The notes: generated from the letters alone by a model not told the origin. Shown: positions 10,751-21,162, counted from the stretch's first letter. The stretch: 64,000 bases of DNA from Williamsoniiplasma luminosum (GCF_002803985.1 NZ_CP024963.1:558001-622000); one strand, 5' to 3'. Program-made: numbers and translations.

Positions 10751-10890
10751 GAAAAGATAATAGGTCTCCTGACTCAAGTTCATCTCAATTATCGCCTTCT
10801 CGGTTGCCCAATGGCCTGGATAATTGATCCCTTTTACAGTTGCTGGTACAGTTTTGGCATTGAACCAAATTCCCTTAGCATTACTTTTCT
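10751..10890 (-). promoter_or_regulatory. Cobalamin-riboswitch-like aptamer in the nrdFIE leader
   Basis: Read on the minus strand, conserved blocks occur in the right order. They are AAGGGAA; GGTTCAATGCC; ACCAGCAACTGTAA (CGCAACTGT block); GGCCATTGGG (B12-box-like, GCCACTG); CCGAGAAGGC; and AGTCAGGAGACC (the family's 3' hallmark). Closing stem P1 is supported by GAAAAG-TAAT (10880-10889) with ATTAT-CTTTTC (10751-10761), and an internal stem by ATCAATTATC with GATAATTGAGAT. The terminator at 10662-10691 follows. I infer B12-responsive termination control of ribonucleotide reductase. Ligand specificity (adenosyl- or methyl-cobalamin, or altered) cannot be read from sequence. Confidence 0.85.
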
Positions 10891-11149
10891 GTTTTTATTT
10901 CAAAGTGATTTTCTCACATTTTTAATTAAAAAAAGTTTATTTGGCAAAATAAAAAAATTTATAAAAAATAAATTTTTAAAACCAATTTAAAAGTCATGGT
11001 TTTAAGATATGTTTTGTTTGGAATGAATAACTTTTTAAAAATAAAACTATAAAAGCAGTTGATTTTATTGAAATAAAATAGTAAAAAAATATGTAATCTA
11101 TTTAGAAAAGATTAAACACAAAGATTGATTTCAAAAAGGAAATTTTACT
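10891..11149. other. Divergent intergenic region between the nrd leader and a membrane-protein gene
   Basis: Very AT-rich, with no open frame of note. It must hold the nrd promoter on the minus strand and the promoter of the gene at 11150 on the plus strand, but I could not assign either confidently. Confidence 0.5.
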
Positions 11150-11998
11150 ATGAACCATATAGCTGAATACATCGTTGGGGTGATAGCGAGCATTCTAATT
11201 ATTAGCACCTTATTTATTTTTCGCAAATTTTGAGCCAAAACTGCAAAAACCTACTGAGTCAGAATTATTCTTGCTGGGTGAATGTTGGGGAATCAAATTT
11301 TTATTACAATTTTTCAAAATATCACATGAGATTGAGAACTATGTCATATTCTTGCATGATCATCAATTGTTTTAATGTTGATTCCAACAAAAATTCAAAT
11401 TGATCTTTTTATGCCCTTGGTAATGATTGGTCCGGTTTTAGCAATTGCTGGCGGGATTGTTGGAACTGCTAAAGATTATGGTTTTGATCATTATCGTTAT
11501 TACAATTACTATTTTGGACATTTAGGAATTCTTTTCAGTTACTTATATATTTATTTATATGATTTCACAGGTGCGCGTCTAACTTGGAAATCAATGAAAA
11601 GATCTGCCATATTTGCCTTATTACTTTTAACTTTTGTGATGATGTGAAACATGTCGCATTTACCAGCTGGCAGTGATCCATTAAAACCAGTTCCACCAGG
11701 TAAAATTCCAAGCGAATATTGAGGGGAAAATTACATTTATAAATACATTATTTATAATCTAGGACTAGGTAAATTAAGTTTATTAAATCAATATTTTGTG
11801 CTTATTTTCGGTTTTGGGCCAATAATTATGGTAATTGGTTGAACGTTGATGTTTTTTGCCAGACCAATTTATGAAAATCGTGGTGAACAAAAATTAAAAT
11901 TCAATCTTCAGGAAGATATTTTAGGGATTAAAACTACATTTACCAAATCAAACTATAAGAAAATTTGAGTAAATTTCAAAAGTAAAATCAAAGCTTAA
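11150..11998 (+). CDS. Polytopic membrane protein, YwaF/TIGR02206-like
   Basis: 282 residues with about six hydrophobic segments: residues ~7-25, 38-55, 70-90, 93-108, 123-140, 150-168 and 222-242. Motif-like features are WELCHILAWSS around residue 65, YYFGHLGILFSYLYIYLYD around 130, and MSHLPAGSDPLKPVPPG between two membrane spans. This resembles the YwaF-type family of Mollicutes membrane proteins, whose function is unknown. It starts at ATG 11150 behind AAAAAGGAAATT. It is a single-gene unit ending in a strong terminator. Many Trp are TGA. Confidence 0.7.
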
Positions 11999-12008
11999 TT
12001 TCGATTTT

Positions 12009-12054
12009 AAAAAAGCAAATCCACACTTGTTTTATAGTGTGGAATTGCTTTTTT
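12009..12054 (+). terminator. Intrinsic terminator
   Basis: Long stem (TCCACACT / AGTGTGGA core, extended by AAAAAAGCAA / TTGCTTTTTT) just after the stop of the membrane-protein gene, ending in T-run. Confidence 0.9.
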
Positions 12055-12204
12055 ACATCTTGTTTTTTCAAATTCTTAACAAATATAAGGAATTAATTTC
12101 GAGTTATTTTTACAAAAATGCCAATTAATTCATTTTAGTTTAAAAGAAATGATATAGTTTTAATAATTTTGTTCAAAAAGAGAGAAAACAAAAGAAAAAG
12201 GATA

Positions 12205-13962
12205 ATGAAAAAATTATTAAAATTATTAGCAATCATTGCAACAGCATCACCAATAGTGATGACTGTTTCATGTCAAAAAACCAAAATCCAAACTACAAAA
12301 CCAATTAATGCAATAGAAAATATCAAAAGAAGAATTGAAAGAAAAAGTATTAGTGATATTCAAATTCGTAACGTTGTATTTGTCAACAATACTTTAGAAG
12401 CAATTTATAACAAAATTCAAACTGAAATTTTAAAAGTAAGACCCGGTGTTGTCAAGGATAAAGACTATACCATTACAAAAACTGTTGATGCAGACAAAGT
12501 CCTTTTTACAGTGGGGGCAACAAGCGCATCGGAATTGATTTCCAATGAGTTTTCTTTTGAAGTTTCAAAAGAAGATATTTCTTTAGCAGATATTAAAGAT
12601 TTATATTTTGATACTTATGAAACTGAATTAGAAACAAAAATTCAAACTGAAATTTCAACTTATTTTTCTATTGAAGCAAAAAAAGATATTGATTATCAAA
12701 TCATTAAACAAATGACTGAAAATGCTGGAACTATTGAAGTTAAGGCTATTTCTACTTCAAATTTTTTAAAGAATTCATTTACAATTAATGTTTTACCTGC
12801 AAAAACAAATATTTCAACAATCACAATTGACGATGTGATTGTTGGGCAAAACATTGATCAACTTGTTTTAACAAAAATTCAAGAAATAGTTCCGGATGTA
12901 ACAAGTGATGATTTCACAATTTCCGGGGCCAATTATGTAAATGGAATTGCAACATCAGTTGGAATCAAGACAATTAGAGTTGAAGCAAATCCTGATTCAA
13001 TATTGATTCAAGGTGCTTTTTCAATGACTGTTGAAAAAGCCTCAATTGAAAATATTGAATTGGCAATTTTGGTTGGAGAAGAACAAGAAATGGTTGAAGA
13101 TTATATTCAAACTGAAATGGACAAAATTGCCCCCGGGATTGAAAAAGATATTGATTATATAATCACAAATTTAGCTGATGTAACCATTTCTAGACAAATA
13201 ATTACAGTTGAAGCAACAGCTAATTCAACAAAAATTAAAGATACTTTTTCAATCACTGTTGAAAAAGTATCAATTCAAGAAATTGAATTGATTGTTTACA
13301 CTGATGATGAAGAAGATTATGTCAAAACATATATTCAAGAAAATATTCAAGTCTATGCTGAGGAAGTTGCAGAAGGAACTGATTACACAATCAGTAATTT
13401 GAATAGCTTAACCACTGCCGGAAGTGAGATAACAGTTAGTGCAATTGAGGATTCTGCTTTAATTAAAGATTCATTCACGATTACTGTTTTACCGGCCAGA
13501 ATTACAATTAGCACTCTTTCGATCACTGATGTTTTTGTTGGTGATAATATTGGAGAAGCAATTTTAAGAAAAATTCAAACTGTCTCACCAAGAGCAACGG
13601 TAAATGATTTTGTGATCACCGGACCAATTTCTGAAACCGGGATTGCAACCACTGCTGGAGATGAAATTATTACAGTTAAAGCCAAAGAAGGTTCAACCTT
13701 GATTACAGATGAATTCAAAATTAGTGTTGCTAAAAAAGATCTGAGTGATCTTGGGACGACAATTATCAACATTGATGGTAATGATTTCACGATAAGAAGA
13801 CTTCTTTTAGAAGCAATTAATCAAGCACTTCCAAATGTTGGTGTGACAAGTGATGATATCGATATTGCATGACCTCGATGAGCTTGAAACACCGAAACTA
13901 GAGTGACGGCGAAAGCGACTTCGACAAAAATTATTGGGACATTTATTTTTCAATATATCTAA
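12205..13962 (+). CDS. Repetitive surface lipoprotein
   Basis: 585 residues. The N-terminus MKKLLKLLAIIATASPIVMTVSC is a lipoprotein signal peptide with lipobox Cys at residue 23, so the protein is anchored to the outer face of the membrane. The rest is roughly six tandem ~75-85-residue units, each with a helix containing KIQ or YIQ, a DxxI/F segment, an ITVxA strand and a closing TKIxDxFxITV strand. This is typical of variable Mollicutes surface proteins. The ATG at 12205 is preceded by AAAGGATA; an in-frame TTG at 12169 is unlikely. The last ~35 residues carry TGA-Trp codons. Role unknown; adhesion is plausible. Confidence 0.8.
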
Positions 13963-14068
13963 ATTTCTTGGATTTAAAGATTTGATTAATGTATTGGATC
14001 AACAATAAAAATTATTATGCCATTTTAGATTAAATATGGTATTATTTTATTGTAAGTTAGTAAACATG

Positions 14069-14095
14069 AGCAAGCTTCGGGCTTGCTTTCTTGTT
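14069..14095 (+). terminator. UUCGG-loop hairpin ahead of rimP
   Basis: AGCAAGC-TTCGG-GCTTGCT (14069-14087) followed by a T-rich stretch, ending 15-20 nt before the rimP ribosome-binding site AGGAGGA. It could be a leader attenuator or a terminator of upstream transcription. Confidence 0.55.
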
Positions 14096-14110
14096 TCGTT
14101 CAGGAGGATT

Positions 14111-14605
14111 ATGGAAAACTTTACCAGCTTTAAAAACCAAATTGAAGATTTAGCAAATAAAATTTTAAATCAACACAACTTAAGAGTTTATGAAATTAAT
14201 AATTTCCAAGATTTTGAAAGTGATGTGATTCAAATTTTAGTTGAAGATCAAACCCAACCAAATAAACCACTAAGTTTTGACATATTGTTATTAGTGAATG
14301 AAGATTTATCAACGATGATGGATGACATCAAAGGCATTGATAATCAATATTTATTAGAAGTTGCGAGTGCTGGTATTGAAAAGCCAATTAGAAATGAAAA
14401 AGAATTAGTTCAAGCAATTGATCAATATGTGCATATTGAATTTCATCAAATGATTAACAAAATTAAAAGTTTAGATGGAACAATTATTAGCTATGATGAA
14501 AAAGACAAAACATTCAAAATTGCTTTTTTTGTTAAAGGACAAAAAAAGCAAATCGATTTTACTTGAGAGTTGATTCAACAAGTAAGATATGCAGTTAAAT
14601 TTTAA
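14111..14605 (+). CDS. rimP: Ribosome maturation factor RimP
   Basis: Small-subunit assembly factor, 164 residues. Family features include LEVASAGIEKPI (the LEVSSPGLDRPL equivalent) around residue 90 and a C-terminal small-barrel segment. The ATG at 14111 follows AGGAGGATT. It heads the classic rimP-nusA-rnpM-ylxQ-infB-rbfA-truB-ribF order, which supports the assignment even though sequence conservation is modest. TGA encodes Trp near the C-terminus. Confidence 0.9.
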
Positions 14606-14619
14606 GAGGAGATGAAAAA

Positions 14620-16122
14620 ATGATTAACGGAGCAGCACTATTAGGTGCAATTAACGAAATTGCGATGGAAAAAGGCATTGCCAAAGAAGTTGTATTAATA
14701 GGAATTAAAGAAGGATTTCAAAAAGCCCATGAAAGGTTTTTTGATACAGAAGCAAAAATTGTTGTTGATATTGATGAACAAGCTGGAACATTAAAAATGT
14801 TCCAAATTTTAGAAGTTGTTGAAGAAGTCGAAGATGATTGATTAGAAATTAGTTTTGCTGATGCAAAAAAATTAAATAATGCAATCCAAATTGGTGAAAC
14901 AATTAAAAAAGAAATTCATTTCAATGAAGAGTTTTCACGTTTGGCAGTGATTCAAGTCAGACAAATTTTACAACAAAAAATTAAAGGGGCTGAACGTGCA
15001 AATGTTTATGATAAATTTGCAAATTTAGAACACACAATTTTACCAGGTAAAGTGACTGGAATGAACGAACAAGGAAACTCATATTTATTAGATATCAATG
15101 GTACACAAGCATCATTGTGAAAACAAAAAGTGATCCCTGGAGAAAAATTTGAAGTGAATCAAATCATTGAAGTTTATGTTGAAGAAGTTGCCAAAGAAGA
15201 TAAAATTTCGCAAGTTAAAGTTTCAAGAACTGCACCAGCATTTCTTGAAAAATTATTAGAAAGAGAAGTTCCTGAAATTAGAAATCGACTAATTGCGATT
15301 AAAGCAATTAGTCGTGAACCAGGGGTCAGAGCAAAAGTGGCTGTTGTGTCTTATGATGATGCAATTGATGCAAAAGGTTCATTGATTGGTGAAAACTCAA
15401 CAAGAATTGATGCTGTCAGAAAAGCATTAAAAGACGAACGCATTGATGTGATTAAATGAGATGAAGATTTAACTAAATTTATCATGGAAGCAATGGCTCC
15501 AGTCCGTGTGATTTCAATTAACTTTATTGAAGGAACAGAAGAAATTGATGTTGTTGTACCAAACGAACAATTATCTTTAGCAATTGGTAAAAAAGGTGTA
15601 GCTGCTAGATTAGTTGCGAACTTAATCAAAAAAAGAGTCAACATTTATTCATATGATGATGCTCAAAAATTTGCAATTGATATTAATTGAAATGGAAATA
15701 TTACTTTAGCGGAATTAACAAGTCCAGAATTTATTGAAAGCACAATTAGAAGAAAAAAACCGTACCAACCATTCAACAATTATGCACATACAAACACTCA
15801 ATACCAATCAAGAAATAACAATTTCAACAACAACAGTTTCAGAAATAATGACAAAGATTTTGACAATTTCAAAAATAATTTCAATTTAATTAATGAAGAT
15901 GAACTATTGGCATTGCAAGAAGAAATCAAAGAAATTCAAGCATATGATGAATTAACAAAACAAGAAGAAGCAATTGATGAAAGTTTTGGTCTTTCAACTC
16001 CAGTTTTAGAATTAGAAGAAATCCAACAAAATCTTGCAGCTTTTGATGATTTAGAAAATAAATTCGAAGATGATGAAATTGATGATGAAGACGAAGAAGA
16101 TTATGATGAGTATTACGACTAA
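14620..16122 (+). CDS. nusA: Transcription termination/antitermination factor NusA
   Basis: RNA polymerase-binding elongation factor, 500 residues. The order is an N-terminal RNAP-binding domain (~1-130), an S1 domain (~135-200), and two KH domains (SREPGVRAKVAV and LSLAIGKKGVAARL are KH signatures). A long Asn/Phe-rich then acidic C-terminal tail (~390-500) ends in a run of Asp/Glu/Tyr. The tail is longer than in many Firmicutes. The gene begins 14 nt after rimP, and its end overlaps rnpM. It is relevant to the attenuated leaders of the ICE, where NusA could influence hairpin pausing. Confidence 0.95.
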
Positions 16123-16369
16123 TAATTTAAGAAAAGATTTGTTTTCCAAAACGCTAATTGATCGTCATGATTTAATCAGAATTGTTAAAACCAAAAACAA
16201 TGAAATTTTGATTGATCATCAACAAAATTTGTCAGGTCGAGGAGCTTATATTCAAAAAAATAAACAAGCAATTTTAAGCCTTAAAAAAACCAATGGTTTA
16301 TCAAGAAGTTTAAAAACCAAAGTTGATGAATCAATTTATAATCAACTTTTAGAGTTGTTCAATGAATAA
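16103..16369 (+). CDS. rnpM: RnpM (YlxR) family RNA-binding protein
   Basis: 88 residues beginning inside the acidic-tail coding sequence of nusA (20-nt overlap). Two adjacent ATGs (16103, 16106) are possible. Motifs LRKDLFSKTLIDRHDLIRIV and LSGRGAYIQKN match the YlxR fold (the GRGAYV loop). The family binds RNase P RNA in B. subtilis and is conserved in this operon. The canonical CxxC-like start is absent here. Confidence 0.85.
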   Translation: MMSITTNNLRKDLFSKTLIDRHDLIRIVKTKNNEILIDHQQNLSGRGAYIQKNKQAILSLKKTNGLSRSLKTKVDESIYNQLLELFNE

Positions 16370-16670
16370 AATTAAGTTGATTAATAATCTAGGTCTTGCA
16401 AGAAGATCGGGAAAAATAATTTTTGGTTTTAGATTATTAGAAGCGATAAAAAACAATCAAGTAAATTTAGTCATCATAGCTACAGACATGGGTGAATCAC
16501 AAAAAAAGAAATATTTAGATAAAAGTAATTTTTACAATATTGAAACATGAGTTGATGTAGTTAGTATTCAAGAATTATCACAAGCAACAGGCATGAAAAA
16601 AGTTGTTGCAATCGGAATTAAAGACAAAAACATGATTACTTTGTTTAAACAAAGTAAGGAGAAGGAGTAA
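16362..16670 (+). CDS. ylxQ: YlxQ, ribosomal protein L7Ae-like
   Basis: 102 residues, L7Ae/L30e-type RNA-binding fold: LGLARRSGKIIFGFRLLEAIKNNQ at the N-terminus and VVAIGIKDKNM at the C-terminus. Overlaps rnpM by 8 nt. Its place between rnpM and infB is diagnostic. Its proposed role is kink-turn RNA binding, probably in ribosome or RNase P biology; this is family knowledge, not shown here. Confidence 0.85.
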
Positions 16671-16672
16671 AA

Positions 16673-18556
16673 ATGGCAAATAACAATAACAACAATAACC
16701 ACAAAAACAATAATAAATTGGCACAGAAAAAACGTGTCCAACAACATACAAAACAAATTAAACAACAATTAAAAGAAACGGTCGAAACAGGTTTGATTGA
16801 TGGTGTTTTTGTTTACACAAAACCTTTATCAATGTCTGATTTTGCCAAAGAAGTTAATAAGCCAATTACTGAAATTATCAAATATTACTTTTCACAAGGA
16901 ATGATGTTGAATCAAAATACCACTTTAAGTGATGAACAAATGGGAGAATTGGCATTACATTTTGGTTTTGACTTTAAAAAAGAACAAAATTTAACCAAAG
17001 AAAACATTTTCGAACAATTTCAAACCCCTGATAAACCAGAAGATTTAAAAGTTCGTCCCCCAGTTGTAACAATCATGGGTCACGTTGATCATGGGAAAAC
17101 TACTTTGTTAGACTCAATGCATAATTCAAACGTTGTTTCTGGCGAAGCTGGAGGAATTACCCAAGCAATTGGAGCATACCAGGTGACTTCAAAATCTGGT
17201 AAAAAAATTACCTTTATTGATACACCAGGGCATGAAGCTTTTACAGAAATGAGAAGTCGTGGAGCGAACGTGACTGATATTGTGATTTTGATTGTGGCTG
17301 CTGATGATGGGGTGATGCCTCAAACTGAAGAAGCAATTGATCATGCAAAACAAGCTGGTGTTCCAATTATTGTTTTTGTTAACAAAATGGATAAACCTGG
17401 AGCAGATCCTGAACGTGTCAAAACTGAATTAATGCGCCATGGAATCTTAGCTGAAGATTTTGGTGGAGATGTACCATTTATTTATGGTTCAGCCAAACAA
17501 AAACAAGGTTTAGAAGAATTACAAGAAACAATTTTATTGATTGCAGAATTAAAAGATTACAAATCTAATCCGAATAAATTTGCATCAGGGGTGGTTTTAG
17601 AAGCGCATTTAGATAAATCAAAAGGACCTGTGGCTTCAGTTCTTGTTCAACATGGAACTTTAAATTTACGTGATGTCGTAATTGCTGGAACCACGCATGG
17701 AACGATTAAAGATATGGAAAATGAAGTTGGTAAAAAACAAAAAACAGCGATTCCATCACAACCCGTTTTAATTATTGGTTTAAATGAAGTACCACATGCT
17801 GGAGATAAATTTTTAGTCATGAATGATGAAAAAGTTGCGCGTTCAATTGCTGAAGCACAGCTTCATCAATTTGTTGAACGTGAACGTTCAAACAAACAAA
17901 TTTTTACATTAGATTCAATCAAAACTCATATTGATGATGGGGAAATGAAACTAATTAATTTAATTATTAAAGCCGATACACAAGGAAGTGTTGAAGCTCT
18001 GAAATCATCATTGGCCAAAGTCAATATTGATGGAGTGAGAATCAACATTATTCGTGCCAGTGTTGGGGCAATTTCAAATTCAGATATTACCCTAGCAGCA
18101 GCAGGACAAGCATTGGTTTATGGATTTAACGTCCGTCCAGCAGCTCCAGTTCGTAAAAAAGCTGAAGAAGATGGTGTTGAAATTCGTTTACATAATATTA
18201 TTTATAAATTAATCGAAGAGCTTCAAGCGGCTGCAAAAGGGATGCTTGATCCAATTATGGAAGAAAAAATTCTTGGTCAAGCTGAAATCCGTGCCTTATT
18301 CAGACATACAGATATCGGAGTAATTGGTGGATTTCACGTGATTGATGGAATGATTCCAAGAAATGGAAAAATTCGTGTCATTCGTGGTGGAGTTGTGATT
18401 TATACTGGTGAAATCTTATCTTTAAAACATGGAAAAGAAGACATCAAAGAAGCGAAAATTGATTCTGAAGGCGGATTAACCATTAAAAACTTTAAAGATT
18501 TAAAAGAGCAAGATATTATCGAAGCTTATGTTGTTGAAGAAAAAAAGGCAACTTAA
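16673..18556 (+). CDS. infB: Translation initiation factor IF-2
   Basis: GTPase that places fMet-tRNA on the ribosome; 627 residues. A short Asn/Lys/Gln-rich N-terminus is followed by the IF2-N helical domain. The G domain has G1 GHVDHGKTT (~residues 135-143), G3 DTPGHEAF, G4 NKMD and G5 GSAK, and domains II-IV follow. The long N-terminal extension of larger bacteria is absent, as usual in Mollicutes. It starts 2 nt after ylxQ, behind GAAGGAG. Confidence 0.97.
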   Translation: MANNNNNNNHKNNNKLAQKKRVQQHTKQIKQQLKETVETGLIDGVFVYTKPLSMSDFAKEVNKPITEIIKYYFSQGMMLNQNTTLSDEQMGELALHFGFDFKKEQNLTKENIFEQFQTPDKPEDLKVRPPVVTIMGHVDHGKTTLLDSMHNSNVVSGEAGGITQAIGAYQVTSKSGKKITFIDTPGHEAFTEMRSRGANVTDIVILIVAADDGVMPQTEEAIDHAKQAGVPIIVFVNKMDKPGADPERVKTELMRHGILAEDFGGDVPFIYGSAKQKQGLEELQETILLIAELKDYKSNPNKFASGVVLEAHLDKSKGPVASVLVQHGTLNLRDVVIAGTTHGTIKDMENEVGKKQKTAIPSQPVLIIGLNEVPHAGDKFLVMNDEKVARSIAEAQLHQFVERERSNKQIFTLDSIKTHIDDGEMKLINLIIKADTQGSVEALKSSLAKVNIDGVRINIIRASVGAISNSDITLAAAGQALVYGFNVRPAAPVRKKAEEDGVEIRLHNIIYKLIEELQAAAKGMLDPIMEEKILGQAEIRALFRHTDIGVIGGFHVIDGMIPRNGKIRVIRGGVVIYTGEILSLKHGKEDIKEAKIDSEGGLTIKNFKDLKEQDIIEAYVVEEKKAT

Positions 18557-18614
18557 AAACCTCAACCTCAGAATTTATATATAATATAGATATAAACGAA
18601 AGAAGGAAAACATC

Positions 18615-18968
18615 ATGGGATTTAACAAGATATCAGCTCGTAAGGAGTCAACAATTTTACGTGAATTAACTTTAATTTTGACAAGAGAATTTAGCAACAA
18701 GTTTCTAAATTCAATTTCAATCCACGAAGTGAGATTAACAAGAGACAATGAAATAGCAAAAATTTTCTATTCATTTTTAGCTTTTGACCCAAGTATTAAC
18801 AAGGAAAGTGTTGCTGAAGAATTGGAAATTCATCATAAACAAATTCGCAAAATATTAGCAGGAAAATTACAAATGAAGTTCATTCCGGAATTAAATTTTG
18901 TTTATGATACTTCCCTTGACAATGCTAATCACATTGAGGAAATCTTAAAAAAAGTTAACACAAAATAA
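18615..18968 (+). CDS. rbfA: Ribosome-binding factor A
   Basis: 30S maturation factor with a KH-type fold, 117 residues. Visible features are RKESTILRELTLIL, VRLTRDNEIAKIFYSFL and the C-terminal LQMKFIPELNFVYDTSLDNANHIEEIL, the family signature. It starts at ATG 18615 behind AGAAGGAAA, 58 nt after infB, and is followed by a hairpin-T-run terminator before truB. Confidence 0.92.
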   Translation: MGFNKISARKESTILRELTLILTREFSNKFLNSISIHEVRLTRDNEIAKIFYSFLAFDPSINKESVAEELEIHHKQIRKILAGKLQMKFIPELNFVYDTSLDNANHIEEILKKVNTK

Positions 18969-18971
18969 ATC

Positions 18972-18996
18972 AAAAAAGTCCGATGGGACTTTTTTA
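18972..18996 (+). terminator. Intrinsic terminator between rbfA and truB
   Basis: AAAAAAGTCC-GAT-GGGACTTTTTT directly after the rbfA stop. It sits only 20 bp before truB, so it may attenuate rather than fully stop transcription. Confidence 0.75.
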
Positions 18997-19016
18997 ATAG
19001 AAACAACGAGGTATTT

Positions 19017-19880
19017 ATGCAAGATGGAATTATCATTATTGATAAGGAACTAAATTTTAGTTCAAATAAAATTATTCAACAATTAAAACGTAAATTAAAG
19101 CTGAAAAAAATAGGGCACGCAGGAACACTAGATCCATTGGCAAGCGGAGTTTTAATTGCTTTGATTGGGAATGGAACTAAAATTAGTGATTTTCTTTTAA
19201 ATGAAGATAAAACTTATCAAGTCACAATTAAATTATTTGAAACCACTTCAACATTGGATGCAGAAGGTGAAATTATTGAAACTCAAACCCCCTTTGCAAT
19301 TAGTTTAGAACAAGTTCAAGCAGCGATTAAACACTTTACAAATTTGACTTATGATCAAATCCCTCCAATTTATTCTGCGATTAAAGTCGATGGTAAAAAA
19401 CTTTATGAATATGCTTTGCAAAATCAAGATGTTGAAATTAAACCTCGCACAATCACGATTAATTCAATCGAATTAATCGAATTTGAAAATGATAAAATTA
19501 AGATGATTGTCAATGCAAGTAAAGGGACATACATCAGAAGTTTTGCCCTTGATTTTGCCAAACAACTAAACACCATTGGATTTGTGACAGAACTGAGAAG
19601 ATTAGCATCAGGTGGTTTTGATTTAAGTCGTGCTAAACAAGTAAATGAAATTACTGAACAAGACATTATTCCTTTAAGAGAAGTTATCGAGATTGCACAA
19701 CAACCCATTTTAAAATTTGAAAATACCCTTGTTTTTGAACAAGGGAAAAAAGTCAAATTAGATTTAGAAATTCCACATCCAATTGTGTTTATTGAAAATC
19801 ATCAAAAGCAATTAGTGGCAATTTATGAAATTGATCAATTTCCAATTTATAAAAGTAAGAGAGGTGGATTAAATAATTAA
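19017..19880 (+). CDS. truB: tRNA pseudouridine(55) synthase
   Basis: Makes the universal pseudouridine 55 in the T loop. 287 residues with GIIIIDKELNFSSNKII, KIGHAGTLDPLASGVL (catalytic Asp), DKTYQVTI, YSAIKVDGKKLYEYA and SKGTYIRSFALD motifs. Its stop overlaps the ribF start (TAATG). No TGA codons interrupt it. Length is typical. Confidence 0.95.
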   Translation: MQDGIIIIDKELNFSSNKIIQQLKRKLKLKKIGHAGTLDPLASGVLIALIGNGTKISDFLLNEDKTYQVTIKLFETTSTLDAEGEIIETQTPFAISLEQVQAAIKHFTNLTYDQIPPIYSAIKVDGKKLYEYALQNQDVEIKPRTITINSIELIEFENDKIKMIVNASKGTYIRSFALDFAKQLNTIGFVTELRRLASGGFDLSRAKQVNEITEQDIIPLREVIEIAQQPILKFENTLVFEQGKKVKLDLEIPHPIVFIENHQKQLVAIYEIDQFPIYKSKRGGLNN

Positions 19881-20623
19881 TGAAAATATTCCAAGAGACG
19901 ATTCAAAATTTACAAGATTTAAACCAAACACAAAACAGTATTGTGGTGATTGGTTATTTTGATGGTCTTCATAAATACCATCAACAAATTTTAAACAAAG
20001 CCAAACAGCTTGCGATGAAGCAAAAAAAACCATTTATTTTTGTGACTTTTGATCAAAAAATTGGTAATTTTTTGAAAAATGAAAAACATGATTTAATTTC
20101 GCAGACAACCAAAATTAAATTAGTCAATCAATATAATCCAGACATGTATATTGAGTTAAAAGTTGATGATTATTTAGTGAATTATAGCAAAGAACAATTT
20201 ATTCGATGATTAAAAAATATTCTCCTTGCCGATACTTTGATTGTCGGTCAAGATTTCAAATTTGGTGCTCGAGCAATGGGAAATGTTGATACATTAATCG
20301 AATATTTTTCAGCCAAACAAATCATTGTTTTTAAACGTAATAATATTATAAGTTCTCAAGAAATTAGAGAATTAGTCAATCAAGGCGAAATTCAAAAAAT
20401 TTCTAAACAATTAAAACGTTGTTTAGAAATTGAATTTGAAAATAAGGATAATGAGATTCGAATTAAATATCCACAATCAAAATTTATGAACGGAACTTAT
20501 CAAATTTCCAATCAAGACAATGAAAAATATGAAATCACAATTAATGAAAACAATAAAATTAATTGTGATTTATCACAAGAACAATTATTAAATGATCATT
20601 GACAGATTTTGCTTAAAAAATAA
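19880..20623 (+). CDS. ribF: RibF-like FAD synthetase, apparently lacking a normal riboflavin kinase domain
   Basis: 247 residues. The N-terminal nucleotidyltransferase is clear: VVIGYFDGLHKYHQQIL (equivalent of the GxFDGxHxGH motif, last His kept) and IVGQDFKFGARAMGN. After about residue 170 the sequence is short and divergent; I do not see the PTAN/GxANxG kinase motif, and full-length bifunctional RibCF is ~300-315 residues. I infer FMN adenylylation with a lost or heavily degraded kinase, which would require FMN from elsewhere. TGA-Trp codons occur. Last gene of the operon. Confidence 0.82.
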
Positions 20624-20647
20624 TTTAGTTTTAATGCTTAAAATAAG

Positions 20648-20687
20648 AAAAAAACGTTTCTACAATTTAAAGTAGAAACGTTTTTTA
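20648..20687 (+). terminator. Terminator of the rimP-ribF operon
   Basis: AAAAAACGTTTCTAC / GTAGAAACGTTTTTT stem with an 8-nt AT loop, symmetric and with T-runs on both strands, so it can also end the convergent gene at 20710. Confidence 0.9.
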
Positions 20688-20709
20688 AATTTTACAAGAT
20701 GAATCACAC

Positions 20710-21162
20710 TTAGAGATTAGAACTTCTAAGCGCTCTATTTTCGACCTCTAATTCACCAATTCTTTGATTCAATCGAACAACTTCTGCACGTAATTCGGCA
20801 TTTTCAGCTCGCAACTGTGCATTTTCAGCTCGCAATTCAGCATTTTCAGCACGCAACTGTGCATTTTCAATTTCTAACTGTACAATTCTTTGATTCAAGC
20901 GAATATTTTCTGCTTGTAATTCAATCACCATTTGAGTTAACTTCTCCACTTGTTCACGTAAAGATGGTTTTTTAATTCGTGGTTTAGTTTGGATGTTTAA
21001 ATCTTGAACTATCATTTGTTTTAATTCCTTTGCTAATCGATTAGAAAATTCAATTTTCTTATTATTGCTTAAACTTTTCATTTCTGGACTATATTTTAGC
21101 TCCAATAATTTTGGCAAAAATGAATTTGTTTGCAAATTAATTATAGCCTTTATTTCGTTCAT
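20710..21162 (-). CDS. Coiled-coil protein with a leucine-heptad repeat, function unknown
   Basis: 150 residues. Residues 1-70 are a Lys-rich helical head (KYSPEMKSLSNNKKIEFSNRL). From ~75 on it is a continuous coiled coil with near-perfect 14-residue repeats of the type AENAQLRAENAELR, encoded by tandem 42-bp DNA units. This pattern favours oligomerisation, and repeat-number variation by slippage is possible. It is convergent with ribF and precedes the first mobile-element gene, so it may mark the chromosome side of the junction. No family is recognised. Confidence 0.7.
   Translation of the reverse strand: MNEIKAIINLQTNSFLPKLLELKYSPEMKSLSNNKKIEFSNRLAKELKQMIVQDLNIQTKPRIKKPSLREQVEKLTQMVIELQAENIRLNQRIVQLEIENAQLRAENAELRAENAQLRAENAELRAEVVRLNQRIGELEVENRALRSSNL

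Noticed and set aside
12169-12204. TTG start for the lipoprotein
   Set aside because: It would bury the signal peptide behind 12 charged residues; ATG 12205 gives a canonical lipoprotein signal.
14036-14110. Longer N-terminus for RimP starting near 14036
   Set aside because: The region is a UUCGG hairpin leader; the ATG at 14111 has AGGAGGA at ideal distance and matches the family length.
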